A stretch of 46,270 bases of DNA from G020353115 sp964389685 (GCA_964389685.1 CAYMFM010000026.1:1-46270), one strand, 5' to 3'; shown: positions 16,344 to 25,844, counted from the stretch's first letter. A program made the numbers and translations. Notes: generated by a model not told the origin, from the letters alone.

Positions 16344-17804
16344 TCACTTTGTGGGGATATTGGTAATCACGTCGATCAGGAGATCCCAGAATTTTTGAGT
16401 TGTAGGAATATTGATCTTTTCATCGGGGGAGTGAGCTCCTTTAATGGTTGGCCCGAAAGAGATCATGTCCAGTGCGGGATATTTCTGAAGAAACAAGCCA
16501 CATTCCAGGCCTGCGTGAATGGCTCTTACCAACGGTTTCTCACCAAACAGTTTTTTATACGATTTTTCGGTGATCTGCAGTATCTCGGAATTGGTATCCG
16601 GTTTCCAGCCCGGATATCCCCCCGATTGAACGGCTTTTGCTCCTGCAAGACGGAACAGATTGGCCAGCTGCTCAGATACATCCTTTTTTGCTGATTCAAC
16701 CGAACTGCGCTGGCTGGTAGTCACAAGGATCTGGTTATCCTCAATGAATTTAACAGATGCCAGGTTGGTGGATGTTTCAACAAGTCCCGGAATATCCTGG
16801 CTGTAAGCGATCACTCCATGCGGACAGGCATATAACGCTTGCAGTAATTTTCGCTGTACAGCGGGTTTAATAACATGATCTGGCAATGGTGCATCCTCGA
16901 TGGTTATGGATAGAGCCGGGTCAACCCGTGCGTATTCCGATTTGATATCGTCGATCAGGCTTCGGACCGATTGTTCAAATTCTGATGCAAACCGCTCTTT
17001 CATGGTAATAACAGCAAATGCTTCTCTGGGTATTGCATTACGCAGGTTTCCACCATCAAAGGTATGGAGCCTGCTCTTGTAAAGCTGCCGTGCATGCCAC
17101 AGGATCCGGGTAAGGATCTTGTTTGAATTACCCAGTCCCTTGTCAATTTCATCTCCCGAATGCCCTCCCTTAAGGCCCGTTACGCTGACTTTAAAAGCAA
17201 TGGAACGGGAAGGGACTGTTACTTCCTTGTAACGGAATGTTGCCAGCATATCCATTCCTCCGGCACATCCGATAAACAACTCCCCTTCATCTTCCGAATC
17301 CAGGTTGATCAGTATACCGCTTTGAAGAAGGTTCGGATCGATCCCATGCGCCCCGGTCATTCCACTCTCTTCATCGACGGTAAAGAGGCATTCGAGAGGA
17401 CCGTGGACGATTTCACTGCTCTCAAGTATCGCAAGCTGCGTGGCGATCCCAATACCGTCATCAGCGCCCAGCGTGGTTCCCTTTGCCCGAACCCATTCGC
17501 CATCGATGACCGGGATGATCGAATCATGATCAAAATCATGAGTGACATCCGAATTTTTTTCACAGACCATGTCCATATGACTTTGAAGTATTATGGATTT
17601 CAGGTTTTCTTTTCCCTTTGAAGCGGGTTTCCTGATCAGGATGTTTCCAACCTCGTCGCGAAGGGTTTCCAGATTATGGCTCCTGCCAAACTGCAGTATA
17701 AACTCTGATATTTTCCCTTCCTTCTTCGATGGACGGGGAATGGTACAGATCTCTTCAAAATGAGACCATACTCTTCCCGGTTTTAGTTTTTCTAAGACAT
17801 GCAT
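16344..17804 (-). CDS. Aminoacyl-histidine dipeptidase (PepD, M20 family)
   Basis: A 486-residue cytosolic metallodipeptidase that cleaves dipeptides such as carnosine and other X-His or broad-range pairs. Zinc and catalytic motifs are in order: QSHMDMVCEKN near 80 (His ligand and catalytic Asp), TLGADDGIGIA near 115 (bridging Asp), DEESGMTG near 148 (catalytic Glu and ligand), LINLDSEDEGE near 172 and the terminal FGPTIKGAHSPDE with the last His ligand. The lid domain (about 200-385) contains GGHSGDEI. Length is normal for PepD and no signal peptide is present. A minus-strand promoter-like pair is directly upstream (17829-17862). Confidence 0.95.
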   Translation of the reverse strand: MHVLEKLKPGRVWSHFEEICTIPRPSKKEGKISEFILQFGRSHNLETLRDEVGNILIRKPASKGKENLKSIILQSHMDMVCEKNSDVTHDFDHDSIIPVIDGEWVRAKGTTLGADDGIGIATQLAILESSEIVHGPLECLFTVDEESGMTGAHGIDPNLLQSGILINLDSEDEGELFIGCAGGMDMLATFRYKEVTVPSRSIAFKVSVTGLKGGHSGDEIDKGLGNSNKILTRILWHARQLYKSRLHTFDGGNLRNAIPREAFAVITMKERFASEFEQSVRSLIDDIKSEYARVDPALSITIEDAPLPDHVIKPAVQRKLLQALYACPHGVIAYSQDIPGLVETSTNLASVKFIEDNQILVTTSQRSSVESAKKDVSEQLANLFRLAGAKAVQSGGYPGWKPDTNSEILQITEKSYKKLFGEKPLVRAIHAGLECGLFLQKYPALDMISFGPTIKGAHSPDEKINIPTTQKFWDLLIDVITNIPTK

Positions 17805-17828
17805 GTTGAAGCGATGTTTCTGATCTTA

Positions 17829-17862
17829 CAAAAATAGGAAAAAAGAGAGAGAGTGATCCAAA
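17829..17862 (-). promoter_or_regulatory. Putative pepD promoter
   Basis: On the minus strand, TTTG (17859-17862) and TATTTTTG (17829-17836) form a -33/-7 pair with a 22-base spacer, and the start codon is 25 bases downstream. The spacer is slightly long. Confidence 0.5.
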
Positions 17863-17941
17863 CTATTTTTCTTTTGTAAAGCATATAAAAAATGACAATA
17901 TTTACCTGATTATTTTATTTTCATCCGAACATTGAGAAAGA

Positions 17942-19135
17942 ATGGCTAACCATACTATTGTAGCACTGCCGGGAGATGGCATAGGGAATATTGTATTATC
18001 CGAGGCAATCCGTGTATTGGAAGCAGCGAAATTTCATGCCAGCTATGTTTATGGTGATATCGGTTGGGAATTTTGGAGATCGGAGGGGAATCCGTTACCA
18101 CAACGAACCATTGACCTGCTGGCAAAATATAAAATTGCCCTGTTCGGCGCTATTACCTCTAAACCGAAAGACGAAGCAGCAGCTGAACTAAACCCTGAAC
18201 TTCAGGGCCAGGGATTCATTTATTCCAGCCCGATTGTTGGATTGAGGCAGCATTTCAACCTGGATATCTGCCTCAGGCCATGCAGGACCTATCCCGGTAA
18301 TCCCCTGAATTTTGTCCGGAGAGCACCCGATGGGACCATTGAGGAACCCGTGGTGGATGTAGCGATATTTCGCCAGAATACCGAAGGATTGTATTGCGGA
18401 GTGGAATGGACAGATCCACCGGAACAGGTGTATAATGCCCTGATGACACATCCCAGGTTCAGGAAAAACTTTGGAGATGTTCCGGCAGATGAACTGTCCG
18501 TTTCAACCAGAATCTTTACAAAAAAGGCGACGGAAAGGATTTTAAGGGCTGCTTTTGATCATGCCCGCAAAAAGGGTTACAAATCGGTAACGGTTTGTGA
18601 GAAACCCAATGTTATCCGTGAGACTTCCGGTATGATGTTCCGCATGGCAAAAGAGATCCGGAAAAACGCATACCCGGATATTGAACTCTGGAATACCAAT
18701 ATTGATGCCCAGATGATGTGGTTGACAAAGAATCCGGAAATCTACGGGGTAATTGTAGCCGGGAATATGTTTGGAGATATTGTTTCGGACGGTTTTGCCG
18801 GGTTGATCGGTGGTCTGGGATTTGCCTGCAGTGCTCAATTCTCACAGGATGGGATAGCCGTTTTTGAACCAACCCATGGGTCGGCACCAAAATATGCCGA
18901 TTTTGAAATTCCCATCGTGAACCCGATTGCAATAATCGAATCGGCATGCATGATGCTCGATTTTCTCGATGAGAATGAAACGGCGGAGAAAATCCGTAAA
19001 GCGGTATCATCGGTAGTGATTGAAGGGAAAGTCCGTACTTACGATATGATGAAATTACCGGGAAGAAAGGACGTGATCCGGCGGGGAGCCGCATCAACAC
19101 AGCAGATGACTGATGCCATTATCGCAAAGCTTTGA
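17942..19135 (+). CDS. Isocitrate/isopropylmalate dehydrogenase family enzyme, probably isocitrate dehydrogenase
   Basis: A 397-residue decarboxylating dehydrogenase. Motifs: GDGIGN near the start; the substrate-binding Arg-rich segment LDICLRPCRTYPG; IFRQNTEGLYCGVEW with the catalytic Tyr; VTVCEKPNVIRETSGMM with the catalytic Lys; metal-binding Asp in NIDAQMMWL and NMFGDIVSD; and EPTHGSAPKYA of the nucleotide-binding loop. IFRQNTEG is closer to isocitrate than to isopropylmalate dehydrogenases, and no leucine genes are near. Cofactor preference cannot be assigned with confidence. It would convert isocitrate to 2-oxoglutarate, in keeping with citrate lyase and a possible citrate carrier nearby. 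An HD-like gene follows 73 bases downstream. Confidence 0.85.
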   Translation: MANHTIVALPGDGIGNIVLSEAIRVLEAAKFHASYVYGDIGWEFWRSEGNPLPQRTIDLLAKYKIALFGAITSKPKDEAAAELNPELQGQGFIYSSPIVGLRQHFNLDICLRPCRTYPGNPLNFVRRAPDGTIEEPVVDVAIFRQNTEGLYCGVEWTDPPEQVYNALMTHPRFRKNFGDVPADELSVSTRIFTKKATERILRAAFDHARKKGYKSVTVCEKPNVIRETSGMMFRMAKEIRKNAYPDIELWNTNIDAQMMWLTKNPEIYGVIVAGNMFGDIVSDGFAGLIGGLGFACSAQFSQDGIAVFEPTHGSAPKYADFEIPIVNPIAIIESACMMLDFLDENETAEKIRKAVSSVVIEGKVRTYDMMKLPGRKDVIRRGAASTQQMTDAIIAKL

Positions 19136-19208
19136 GTGGTATCAGAAGGGATGAATCAGCGTTCCAACAACAACGAAGCAAAGAAACTTACAATAAATAC
19201 CGCGTACG

Positions 19209-19760
19209 ATGAACCAGGAAGTCCTAACATTATGGCCCGAACTGGAATGGATCCAGGATGAAGGCCTTCGCAACAAAACTGCAAAAACATGGGAACTGGC
19301 ACTTGAGAAAAGTGTGCTTACCGCAAATGACCTCTACAGGATCCCCTTTACATTGCTCTGCGGTCCGGACCTGAAGGTCAGTTTTATGACACATAAACGG
19401 TGTGTTGTGCATCTGGCTAAAAAGAGTGGCGAAACGATGAATGAGTTCTTCAAAGATCAGTTACCGGTTGACATGGATGTTCTGATCTCCGGCGCCATAC
19501 TGGCTGATGTCGGAAAACTGCTGGAATATGAGCTGGATGAGCAGGATATGGCAGTGCGGGGAACCTATGGCAAATACCTCAGGCATCCTTTCTCGGGGGT
19601 TTCTTTGGCTGAACAGTGCGGAGTGCCACCTGCCGTCTGTCATATCATTGCTGCCCATGCCGGAGAAGGGGATATGATAAAAAGATCAACTGAAGCATAC
19701 ATTGTCCACCATGCCGATTTCATGACATTTTTACCCTTTACCTCAAGACTTCAGTATTAA
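19209..19760 (+). CDS. HD-domain-like protein with altered HD motif
   Basis: A 183-residue soluble protein with the layout of an HD phosphohydrolase: His62 (MTHKRCVVH), then ILADVGKL where HDIGK is usual, His126, His150 and a final HHAD (167-170). Asp100 of the HD doublet is kept, but its His is Ala99, so one metal ligand is missing. It may be a non-catalytic or differently metallated member. It sits just downstream of the dehydrogenase gene in the same direction, suggesting joint expression. Its substrate or ligand is unknown. A TATATTTG box begins at its stop codon and probably serves the following permease. Confidence 0.75.
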   Translation: MNQEVLTLWPELEWIQDEGLRNKTAKTWELALEKSVLTANDLYRIPFTLLCGPDLKVSFMTHKRCVVHLAKKSGETMNEFFKDQLPVDMDVLISGAILADVGKLLEYELDEQDMAVRGTYGKYLRHPFSGVSLAEQCGVPPAVCHIIAAHAGEGDMIKRSTEAYIVHHADFMTFLPFTSRLQY

Positions 19761-19768
19761 TATATTTG
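19761..19768 (+). promoter_or_regulatory. Possible -7 box for the permease gene
   Basis: TATATTTG matches the consensus exactly, 80 bases before the permease start. No -33 TTTG is visible at the right distance. Confidence 0.4.
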
Positions 19769-19848
19769 TTAATTTTGATACATACGAAAAAGAGAGCCGC
19801 TGAAAGACATTTATTTCTTTTTTTTTCTCTCTGATATGAACCGTTTAT

Positions 19849-21627
19849 ATGGTTAGCTTCGATTTCATCCTGGTTATCGTCTGTCTGGTTTTTATTCTGG
19901 TATCCCTCTATTTTGAACTGCTTGGAGCTTCCTTTACCTTTTTAATAGCCGTAGTGATCCTCGGCATATTCGGTGTTTTGACACCCGCAGAAATATTGTC
20001 CGGATTTGCCAATGAACAGGTTGCTGTTATCATCATGTTGCTCCTGCTGGGGGATGTTATCCGGCGTACGGAAGTCATGGAGATCCTTTTTGACCGGGTT
20101 TTCAGGGGAGCCAGAAGCAAAAGGGGGTTCCTGGGGCGGATGATGTTAATCGTTGCCTCTTTTTCCGCGTTCCTGAACAATACTCCGCTGGTTGCCGTGA
20201 TGATGCCCTATGTAAACAGCTGGTGCAAACGGAACCAGATTTCACCCTCAAAATTTTTGATGCCGCTTTCTTATGCTGCCATCCTGGGAGGATGCGCAAC
20301 ACTAATCGGGACATCCACTAACCTGATCGTGAATGGTCTGGTGGTTGACCAGCAGATCATCCCGGATTTGCCTTCCCTCTGGATATTCGATTTTGTTTAT
20401 GTAGGAGTCCCCATGATTATCATCGGATTTCTTTATATCGTTCTTTTCAGTGATAAACTGCTTCCTTCAAAAGATGACCTGCTCGAAGAATTCAATGTGA
20501 ATGAGAGAAGTTATTTTGTAGAAACCCAGGTTAGAAAGAAATCCAAACTGATCGGCATGACCATTCAAGAATCGGGTTTGCGAAACCTCCAGGGACTGTA
20601 TTTGCTTGAGATCCATAGGAATAATCGAAAAATATTTGTGGTATCAAATAGCCTGATCATTGAGCAGGAGGATATCCTTGTGTTTGCAGGCGATACATCC
20701 AGGGTTGCGGAACTGACTGAATCCAGTTCCGGACTCATCATACCATCGGTAGGAATGATGCGGCGAAAAAAGAAAACAGAAGTTGTTGAAATAATCATAT
20801 CGCCCAACTCTTCCCTGGTTAATAAAAGCCTGAAGGATATCAATTTCAGAGCAAAATACGATGCTGCGGTAATTGGGATTCACCGAAACGAAGAGATGAT
20901 TACCACCAAACTCAGGGAGGTGGTGCTAAAAACAGGAGATGTACTGCTTCTTTACAGCGGAGACGATTTTCTTAGCCGGAGCCAGGGCACATTGGATTTT
21001 TATTTTATTTCCAAGGTGAAAGCGTTTCAAAAATTTGAGAATTACAAAGTTGTCATTTTGCTTGGCGGGTTGATTTTAGCCATCGCCCTGGCAGCATTTA
21101 AGATCATCTCCCTGTTTATGGGGTTGTTGATCCTTTTGTTAACCTCGCTGGTGTTGAAGATCACAACGCCAAAGGATCTTCCCAAAGGCATTGATTACGA
21201 CCTGGGCCTGATTATCGTGATGTCACTTGCACTGGGAATCGCCATGATCAAATCGGGCGCAGCATTGGCTGTATCTAATCTTCTGATAACAGTATTCATG
21301 CCACTTGGCAAAGTGGGGATCCTGTTTGGGATATACCTTGTTACAGCGTTTATGGCAGCCTATATCACAAACAAAGCAGCCGTGGCTATTATCTTCCCCA
21401 TTTCCCTGGCTACATCCGTGAATCTCGATCTGAATCCCATGCCGTTCATTTTGATTGTTGCGTATGCTGCTGCAGCAAACTTCATGACCCCTATTGGCTA
21501 CCAGACCAACCTGATGGTATATGGAGCGGGTGGCTACTCCTTCAGGGATTATTTCCGGCTGGGATTCCCATTGACCATGATTTATATGGTGGTAACGGTA
21601 ACGATTCTTTCATTGATCTATTTTTAA
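19849..21627 (+). CDS. SLC13-type anion permease with two TrkA-C domains
   Basis: A 592-residue inner-membrane carrier of the divalent anion:sodium symporter kind. Two membrane halves flank a cytosolic insert (about 205-375) with two RCK_C/TrkA-C domains, each of the form SLIGMTI...ILVFAGD and SLKDINF...VLLLYSGDD. Membrane motifs include FLNNTPLVAVMMP and CATLIGTSTNLIVNGL in the first half and TNKAAVAIIFP and NFMTPIGYQTNLMVYG in the second, the SNT-type sodium and substrate signatures. Members carry sulfate, dicarboxylates, citrate or other anions. The next gene, cysQ, hints at sulfate, while isocitrate dehydrogenase and citrate lyase hint at a carboxylate; the sequence alone does not decide. 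Confidence 0.9.
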   Translation: MVSFDFILVIVCLVFILVSLYFELLGASFTFLIAVVILGIFGVLTPAEILSGFANEQVAVIIMLLLLGDVIRRTEVMEILFDRVFRGARSKRGFLGRMMLIVASFSAFLNNTPLVAVMMPYVNSWCKRNQISPSKFLMPLSYAAILGGCATLIGTSTNLIVNGLVVDQQIIPDLPSLWIFDFVYVGVPMIIIGFLYIVLFSDKLLPSKDDLLEEFNVNERSYFVETQVRKKSKLIGMTIQESGLRNLQGLYLLEIHRNNRKIFVVSNSLIIEQEDILVFAGDTSRVAELTESSSGLIIPSVGMMRRKKKTEVVEIIISPNSSLVNKSLKDINFRAKYDAAVIGIHRNEEMITTKLREVVLKTGDVLLLYSGDDFLSRSQGTLDFYFISKVKAFQKFENYKVVILLGGLILAIALAAFKIISLFMGLLILLLTSLVLKITTPKDLPKGIDYDLGLIIVMSLALGIAMIKSGAALAVSNLLITVFMPLGKVGILFGIYLVTAFMAAYITNKAAVAIIFPISLATSVNLDLNPMPFILIVAYAAAANFMTPIGYQTNLMVYGAGGYSFRDYFRLGFPLTMIYMVVTVTILSLIYF

Positions 21628-21742
21628 TATGGTACTTGGTGCTGTGTGCTCGGTAAAAGAAGTGGGTTGTAAGAGGGTAAAAACAAGTGCTCGTTACTGG
21701 GAACCGAGAACCCTGCCTGCAGGGAGAAAAGCGTGATACCAG

Positions 21743-22582
21743 ATGAAACAGGAAACATTAACGGACCTGCTAAGCACCGCCATCCATGCTTCCATAGAAG
21801 CCGGGATTGCAATCATGGAAGTATATGATTCCGGAGATCTGAAGACCAATCTGAAAAAAGATCAATCTCCCCTTACCGTTGCTGACCTTCGGTCACATGC
21901 TGTGATCAGCTCAGGACTGAAAGAAACAGGTTATCCAATATTGAGTGAGGAGGGAAGGGATATACACTATGACGAACGAAAGAAATGGAACAGTTTCTGG
22001 ATGATCGATCCGCTTGACGGAACCAAAGAGTTCATCAAAAGAAATGGAGAATTTACTGTGAATATTGCCCTTATCGAGTATAACGAACCTGTTCTTGGCG
22101 TTGTATACCTGCCGGTACTTAAACGCCTTTATTATGCAGTAAAGGGAGGGGGGGGCCACAGGATTGACCGGATAGATCAAAACGAACCAGTGCAAGCCCC
22201 GGGTAAATTAGTTGAACGTTCTATTAGTTTGCCTGATGAGAGAGAGGGAAAGACAACCAGAGTTGTTGCCAGTCGCTCTCATCTTTCACCAGAAACAAAG
22301 GAATTCATCGGGCAGCTTGAAGAAAGAAATGAAAAGATTGAATTGTTATCTGCTGGTAGCTCACTGAAATTATGCCTTATCGCTGAGGGGAGAGTTGATG
22401 TTTATCCCAGGTTGGGTCCTACTATGGAATGGGATATAGCTGCTGGTCACATTATCATTACTGAATCAGGAGGGACAGTCCGGAAACTCGATGGTACTTT
22501 TTTAAAATACAATAAACCGGATTTGCTTAATCCATGGTTTGTTGCAAAATCAACGTTTTATTTGGCAAAACAGATGACATAA
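21743..22582 (+). CDS. 3'(2'),5'-bisphosphate nucleotidase CysQ
   Basis: A 279-residue magnesium-dependent phosphatase of the inositol-monophosphatase superfamily that removes the 3'-phosphate from adenosine 3',5'-bisphosphate, the by-product of sulfate assimilation and of acyl-carrier charging. Metal ligands: Glu69/Glu70 in ILSEEG, Asp89 and Asp92 in the signature WMIDPLDGTKEF (86-97), and the C-terminal EWDIAAGH. The DGTKEFI version is typical of CysQ and not SuhB. Cytosolic, full length. It lies 115 bases after the anion permease gene, across a short low-complexity spacer, and only 12 bases before the isoaspartyl dipeptidase gene. Confidence 0.93.
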   Translation: MKQETLTDLLSTAIHASIEAGIAIMEVYDSGDLKTNLKKDQSPLTVADLRSHAVISSGLKETGYPILSEEGRDIHYDERKKWNSFWMIDPLDGTKEFIKRNGEFTVNIALIEYNEPVLGVVYLPVLKRLYYAVKGGGGHRIDRIDQNEPVQAPGKLVERSISLPDEREGKTTRVVASRSHLSPETKEFIGQLEERNEKIELLSAGSSLKLCLIAEGRVDVYPRLGPTMEWDIAAGHIIITESGGTVRKLDGTFLKYNKPDLLNPWFVAKSTFYLAKQMT

Positions 22583-22594
22583 ATGTAATGAAAT

Positions 22595-23755
22595 ATGATA
22601 CTCATTAAATCAACCAATGTTTATGCTCCGGCACCTTTGGGAAGCATTGATATCTTGATTGGAGGAGGGAAAATTTTGGCCCTCGGCAAGGATCTTACGA
22701 GTAATGGACTGGGAATACCTGATATTGAGAAAATTGATGGTAATGGCTTAAGAACCATTCCCGGTCTTATTGACGGGCATGTTCACATTGCCGGCGCAGG
22801 GGGTGAGGGTGGCCCTTCAACCCGTACGCCAGAAATTCAATTAAGCCAGATGCTGAAGGGAGGCGTAACAACAGTGATCGGCTTGCTGGGAACGGACGGA
22901 ATGACAAGAAATCTTGAAAGTGTTTTAATGAAAGTAAAATCACTTAGGGCTGAAGGAGTTTCTGCCTGGATGTTTACCGGGGCATACCAGGTCCCTACAC
23001 CAACCATCCTGGGGGATGTTGGCAGGGATATTTCATTAATTGAGGAAGTGATTGGTGTTGGTGAAGTCGCGATTTCTGATCACAGATCATCAGAACCATC
23101 TGTGGATGAATTGATAAGATTGGCAGTGCATGCACGAATAGGAGGGATGTTCTCAGGAAAATCCGGAATAGTAAACTTGCATATGGGTGACAGGGAGAAT
23201 CCATTTAATCCCATTTATCAGGCAGTGGAAAGAAGCGACCTGTGGTTTACGCAGTTTTTACCCACGCATTGTAACCGTAATGATCATATCCTCGAAGAGA
23301 CCAAAAAATATGGGAAAACAGGTTATGTTGATTTCACTGCTTTTCCAAAGGATTACAATCATGAGGGTAAAAAAGCTTCTGCTGCAGTAGTGGAAGTTCT
23401 TAAAGCGGGTGTCCCACCCGGTCATATTACCGTTACTTCGGATGGCTGTGGCTCACTGCCGTTTTTTAAAGACGGAAAATTAGTGAAGCTCGGTATGGGA
23501 AGCCCGGATGCAATTTTTCACATGTTATTGGAACTGGTTATGGATGAAGGACTACCATGGGAAGAGGCATTGCCCGTTGTGACTTCAAATCCCGCTAATA
23601 TCCTCAAGCTTTCGAATAAGGGTTGCATTGAAATCGGAAAAGATGCAGATCTTGTATTGTTGAATGAAAAAAATGAGATAACATTTCTTTTTGCAAACGG
23701 AGAGATGATGATACGCGAAGGTCAGTTAATAAAGAAAGGAACCTTTGAGATTTAA
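22595..23755 (+). CDS. Isoaspartyl dipeptidase (M38)
   Basis: A 386-residue amidohydrolase that hydrolyses beta-aspartyl dipeptides arising from damaged or degraded protein. The binuclear zinc site motifs are present: GLIDGHVHIAGAGGEGG with HxH, the bridging-residue region, VNLHMGD, LPTHCNRND with a His ligand, and VTSDGCGSLP with the catalytic Asp. The SDHRSSEPS stretch is also typical. Length matches the enzyme from E. coli. Probably cotranscribed with cysQ (12-base gap) and followed 83 bases later by an NhaC antiporter. With PepD and the M28 peptidase it indicates peptide use. Confidence 0.93.
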   Translation: MILIKSTNVYAPAPLGSIDILIGGGKILALGKDLTSNGLGIPDIEKIDGNGLRTIPGLIDGHVHIAGAGGEGGPSTRTPEIQLSQMLKGGVTTVIGLLGTDGMTRNLESVLMKVKSLRAEGVSAWMFTGAYQVPTPTILGDVGRDISLIEEVIGVGEVAISDHRSSEPSVDELIRLAVHARIGGMFSGKSGIVNLHMGDRENPFNPIYQAVERSDLWFTQFLPTHCNRNDHILEETKKYGKTGYVDFTAFPKDYNHEGKKASAAVVEVLKAGVPPGHITVTSDGCGSLPFFKDGKLVKLGMGSPDAIFHMLLELVMDEGLPWEEALPVVTSNPANILKLSNKGCIEIGKDADLVLLNEKNEITFLFANGEMMIREGQLIKKGTFEI

Positions 23756-23838
23756 GCCTTACCTGTGGATTTGACAATCGTTACATTTCAATTCCGGAAA
23801 ACAATAAAGCGGTTACATTTTATTTAAAATTGGTCGAA

Positions 23839-25248
23839 ATGACAAAAACCAAAAAGGTTCCAACCTTTACACAATCCCTGATACCCCTGATAGCAATTGC
23901 TGTTTTTCTTGGATTCGGATATGGACTGTTACACCTTAGCGCAGAGATTTTGTTGATTGCTGCAGCTACTGTTGCGGGATTTATTGCTGTGTACCTCGGG
24001 TACTCCTATAAAGAGATTGAAAACGGGATCATTAAAAGCATGATGAAGGGCATGCCTGCAATGCTGATTGTCATTGTTGTGGGAGCCCTGATCGGTTCGT
24101 GGATTGCATGCGGCACCATACCCATGCTGGTTTATTATGGATTAAAAATAATCTCTCCTCAATATTTTCTTGTAACTACTTGTATTGTATGTTCTCTTAT
24201 TTCGTTAGTAACCGGAACCTCATACGGCACAATCGGGACCGTAGGGGTTGCTTTTATAGGAATAGCTCATGGACTGAATATTCCCCTGGGCCAGGCAGCT
24301 GGAGCCATTGTTGCCGGTGCCTATTTTGGAGATAAGATTTCACCCTTTTCAGACACTACAAACCTGGCTCCCATAGCAACACGCAGCAACCTGTTTGATC
24401 ACATAAAACATATGCTCTGGACAACTACCCCTGCCTGGATTATCGGGATAGTAGTGTATTTAGTTCTTGGTATGTTCTTCCATGATGGTGGAAGTGCTTC
24501 ACTGGAGAAAACGGATCTTATTATGCGAACCATTCGTGAAAATTTTGTTTTTCACTGGATACTGATTCTGCCTCCTGTCGTTACGCTTGGTTCTGCAATC
24601 ATGAAAAAGCCGGTTATTCCAAATATGCTCCTTTCTTCCATTATGGCTGTTCTCCTTGCCATCCTGTTTCAGGGACTGGATCTAAAGACTTCAGTTGCAT
24701 CGATGGTCACAGGGTATACCTTTCAAAGTGGCGAACCTCTTGTTGATACGTTATTAACCCGCGGCGGAATGGTGGATATGATGCATGTTACACTGATTGC
24801 ATTTTGTGCTTTTGCGTTTGGAGGGATTATGCAGGAAACCGGAATGCTGGATGTTATTCTTGAACGACTGTTAAGGGTTGCCAACACAGCGGGTAAAATT
24901 ATTGCATCGTCCGTAGTAGCTTCAATCGCCACAGCAATTATGACAGGAAGTTCTTTTTTATCCATTTTGATCCCGGGTGAACTGTTTGCACCGGCTTATA
25001 AAAAGTTTAATTTGGCAGCCAAAAACCTGTCCAGAACAACGGAAGATAGTGGCACGGTGATCGTACCACTCATTCCATGGAGTATCGCTGGTGTTTTTGT
25101 TAGCGGTACACTTGGCGTAGAAACTGTTGCATATGTTCCCTGGGCAGTGATGTGTTATACCGGATTTTTATTTGCCCTTCTTTATGGCTTTACAGGTTTT
25201 GCCATTGCACCCAGGATACGGGATGATGAAACAATTCCGGGAAGCTGA
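23839..25248 (+). CDS. NhaC-family Na+/H+ antiporter
   Basis: A 469-residue carrier with about eleven transmembrane helices. Family landmarks include MPAMLIVIVVGALIGSWIACGTIP, whose residues lie around 75-95, the GTSYGTIGTVG stretch, GAYFGDKISPFSDTTNLAP and the late TEDSGTVIVPLIPWS. These match NhaC, which exports sodium or, in some members, exchanges organic acids or malate for lactate. I use the ATG at 23839; a TTG three codons upstream is also possible. It is the last gene of a same-strand run from cysQ and is followed by a long repeat region. Confidence 0.92.
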   Translation: MTKTKKVPTFTQSLIPLIAIAVFLGFGYGLLHLSAEILLIAAATVAGFIAVYLGYSYKEIENGIIKSMMKGMPAMLIVIVVGALIGSWIACGTIPMLVYYGLKIISPQYFLVTTCIVCSLISLVTGTSYGTIGTVGVAFIGIAHGLNIPLGQAAGAIVAGAYFGDKISPFSDTTNLAPIATRSNLFDHIKHMLWTTTPAWIIGIVVYLVLGMFFHDGGSASLEKTDLIMRTIRENFVFHWILILPPVVTLGSAIMKKPVIPNMLLSSIMAVLLAILFQGLDLKTSVASMVTGYTFQSGEPLVDTLLTRGGMVDMMHVTLIAFCAFAFGGIMQETGMLDVILERLLRVANTAGKIIASSVVASIATAIMTGSSFLSILIPGELFAPAYKKFNLAAKNLSRTTEDSGTVIVPLIPWSIAGVFVSGTLGVETVAYVPWAVMCYTGFLFALLYGFTGFAIAPRIRDDETIPGS

Positions 25249-25432
25249 TGGGGGAGGGAGTGATTTTGAGACGATGAGTGTGAGAAGTGAGAATTGAGTG
25301 ATGAGTTGTAAGTAGTACAGAGTATAGAGTTCAGAGGGAGACGAAGGGAAAGCCTGAGAGACTAAGAGACGAAGAGATTGAGAAATACGGAGAGAAGGGA
25401 ATTATCAATGATTTGGGAGAGAATGGATGAAC

Positions 25433-25557
25433 AACTCCAGGGGAGTTGAATACCAATAACCCCGGGCGGAGCCCGGGGGCAGTGTGGACAAATACAACGG
25501 TCCAACTGCTTGGTTATTCTTCGGGAAAGCCTTCCATGGACCGAAAAGCACCAGGCA
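25433..25557 (+). repeat. Structured repeat element, copy 4
   Basis: The most compact copy. The 5' hairpin AACTCC/GGAGTT is 25433-25438 with 25442-25447. The second hairpin is reduced to CCCCGGGC-gga-GCCCGGGG (25460-25478). The 46-nt module is 25498-25543; here the outer pair is an A-A mismatch. The pseudoknot is best in this copy: TGCTTGGT (25507-25514) pairs with ACCAGGCA (25550-25557) over eight pairs, one of them G-T. Confidence 0.72.
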
Positions 25558-25747
25558 TTGATACGAGGTGAGGGGGAGATGATGAGACGGAGTGACGGAG
25601 GGACTGAGAAGAAAAGTAATGAGTTGTGAGTTTTGAGTTGTGATTGATGAGATGTGAGTTGTGAGAAAGTTGCTTGTTGCTGGTTACTGGTTGCTCGGTT
25701 TGATGAATAGTGAACAGTTACGAGATACGCCTGCTCGGCAGACAGGG

Positions 25748-25808
25748 GTTACGGGATACGGGGAATTAGTAGGGAGGACAATGAAGTTCATTGTGAGGGT
25801 AAATCACA
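25748..25808. repeat. 61-base dispersed repeat, copy 2
   Basis: Two mismatches to 8312-8372, with the same ACAATGAA/TTCATTGT hairpin. Confidence 0.75.
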
Positions 25809-25844
25809 TGTTTCGGGAAAAGTTTTTAGTTATTTGTTTGGAAA

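Larger units (their letters stand above)
25249..25844. other. Repeat-filled gap between convergent genes
   Basis: Mostly purine-rich low-complexity DNA (gatgagtgtgagaagtgag, gagagactaagagacg), a 41-base segment (25374-25414) identical to 42945-42985, structured element copy 4 (25433-25557) and the second 61-base repeat (25748-25808). No gene or clear terminator. Confidence 0.65.
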
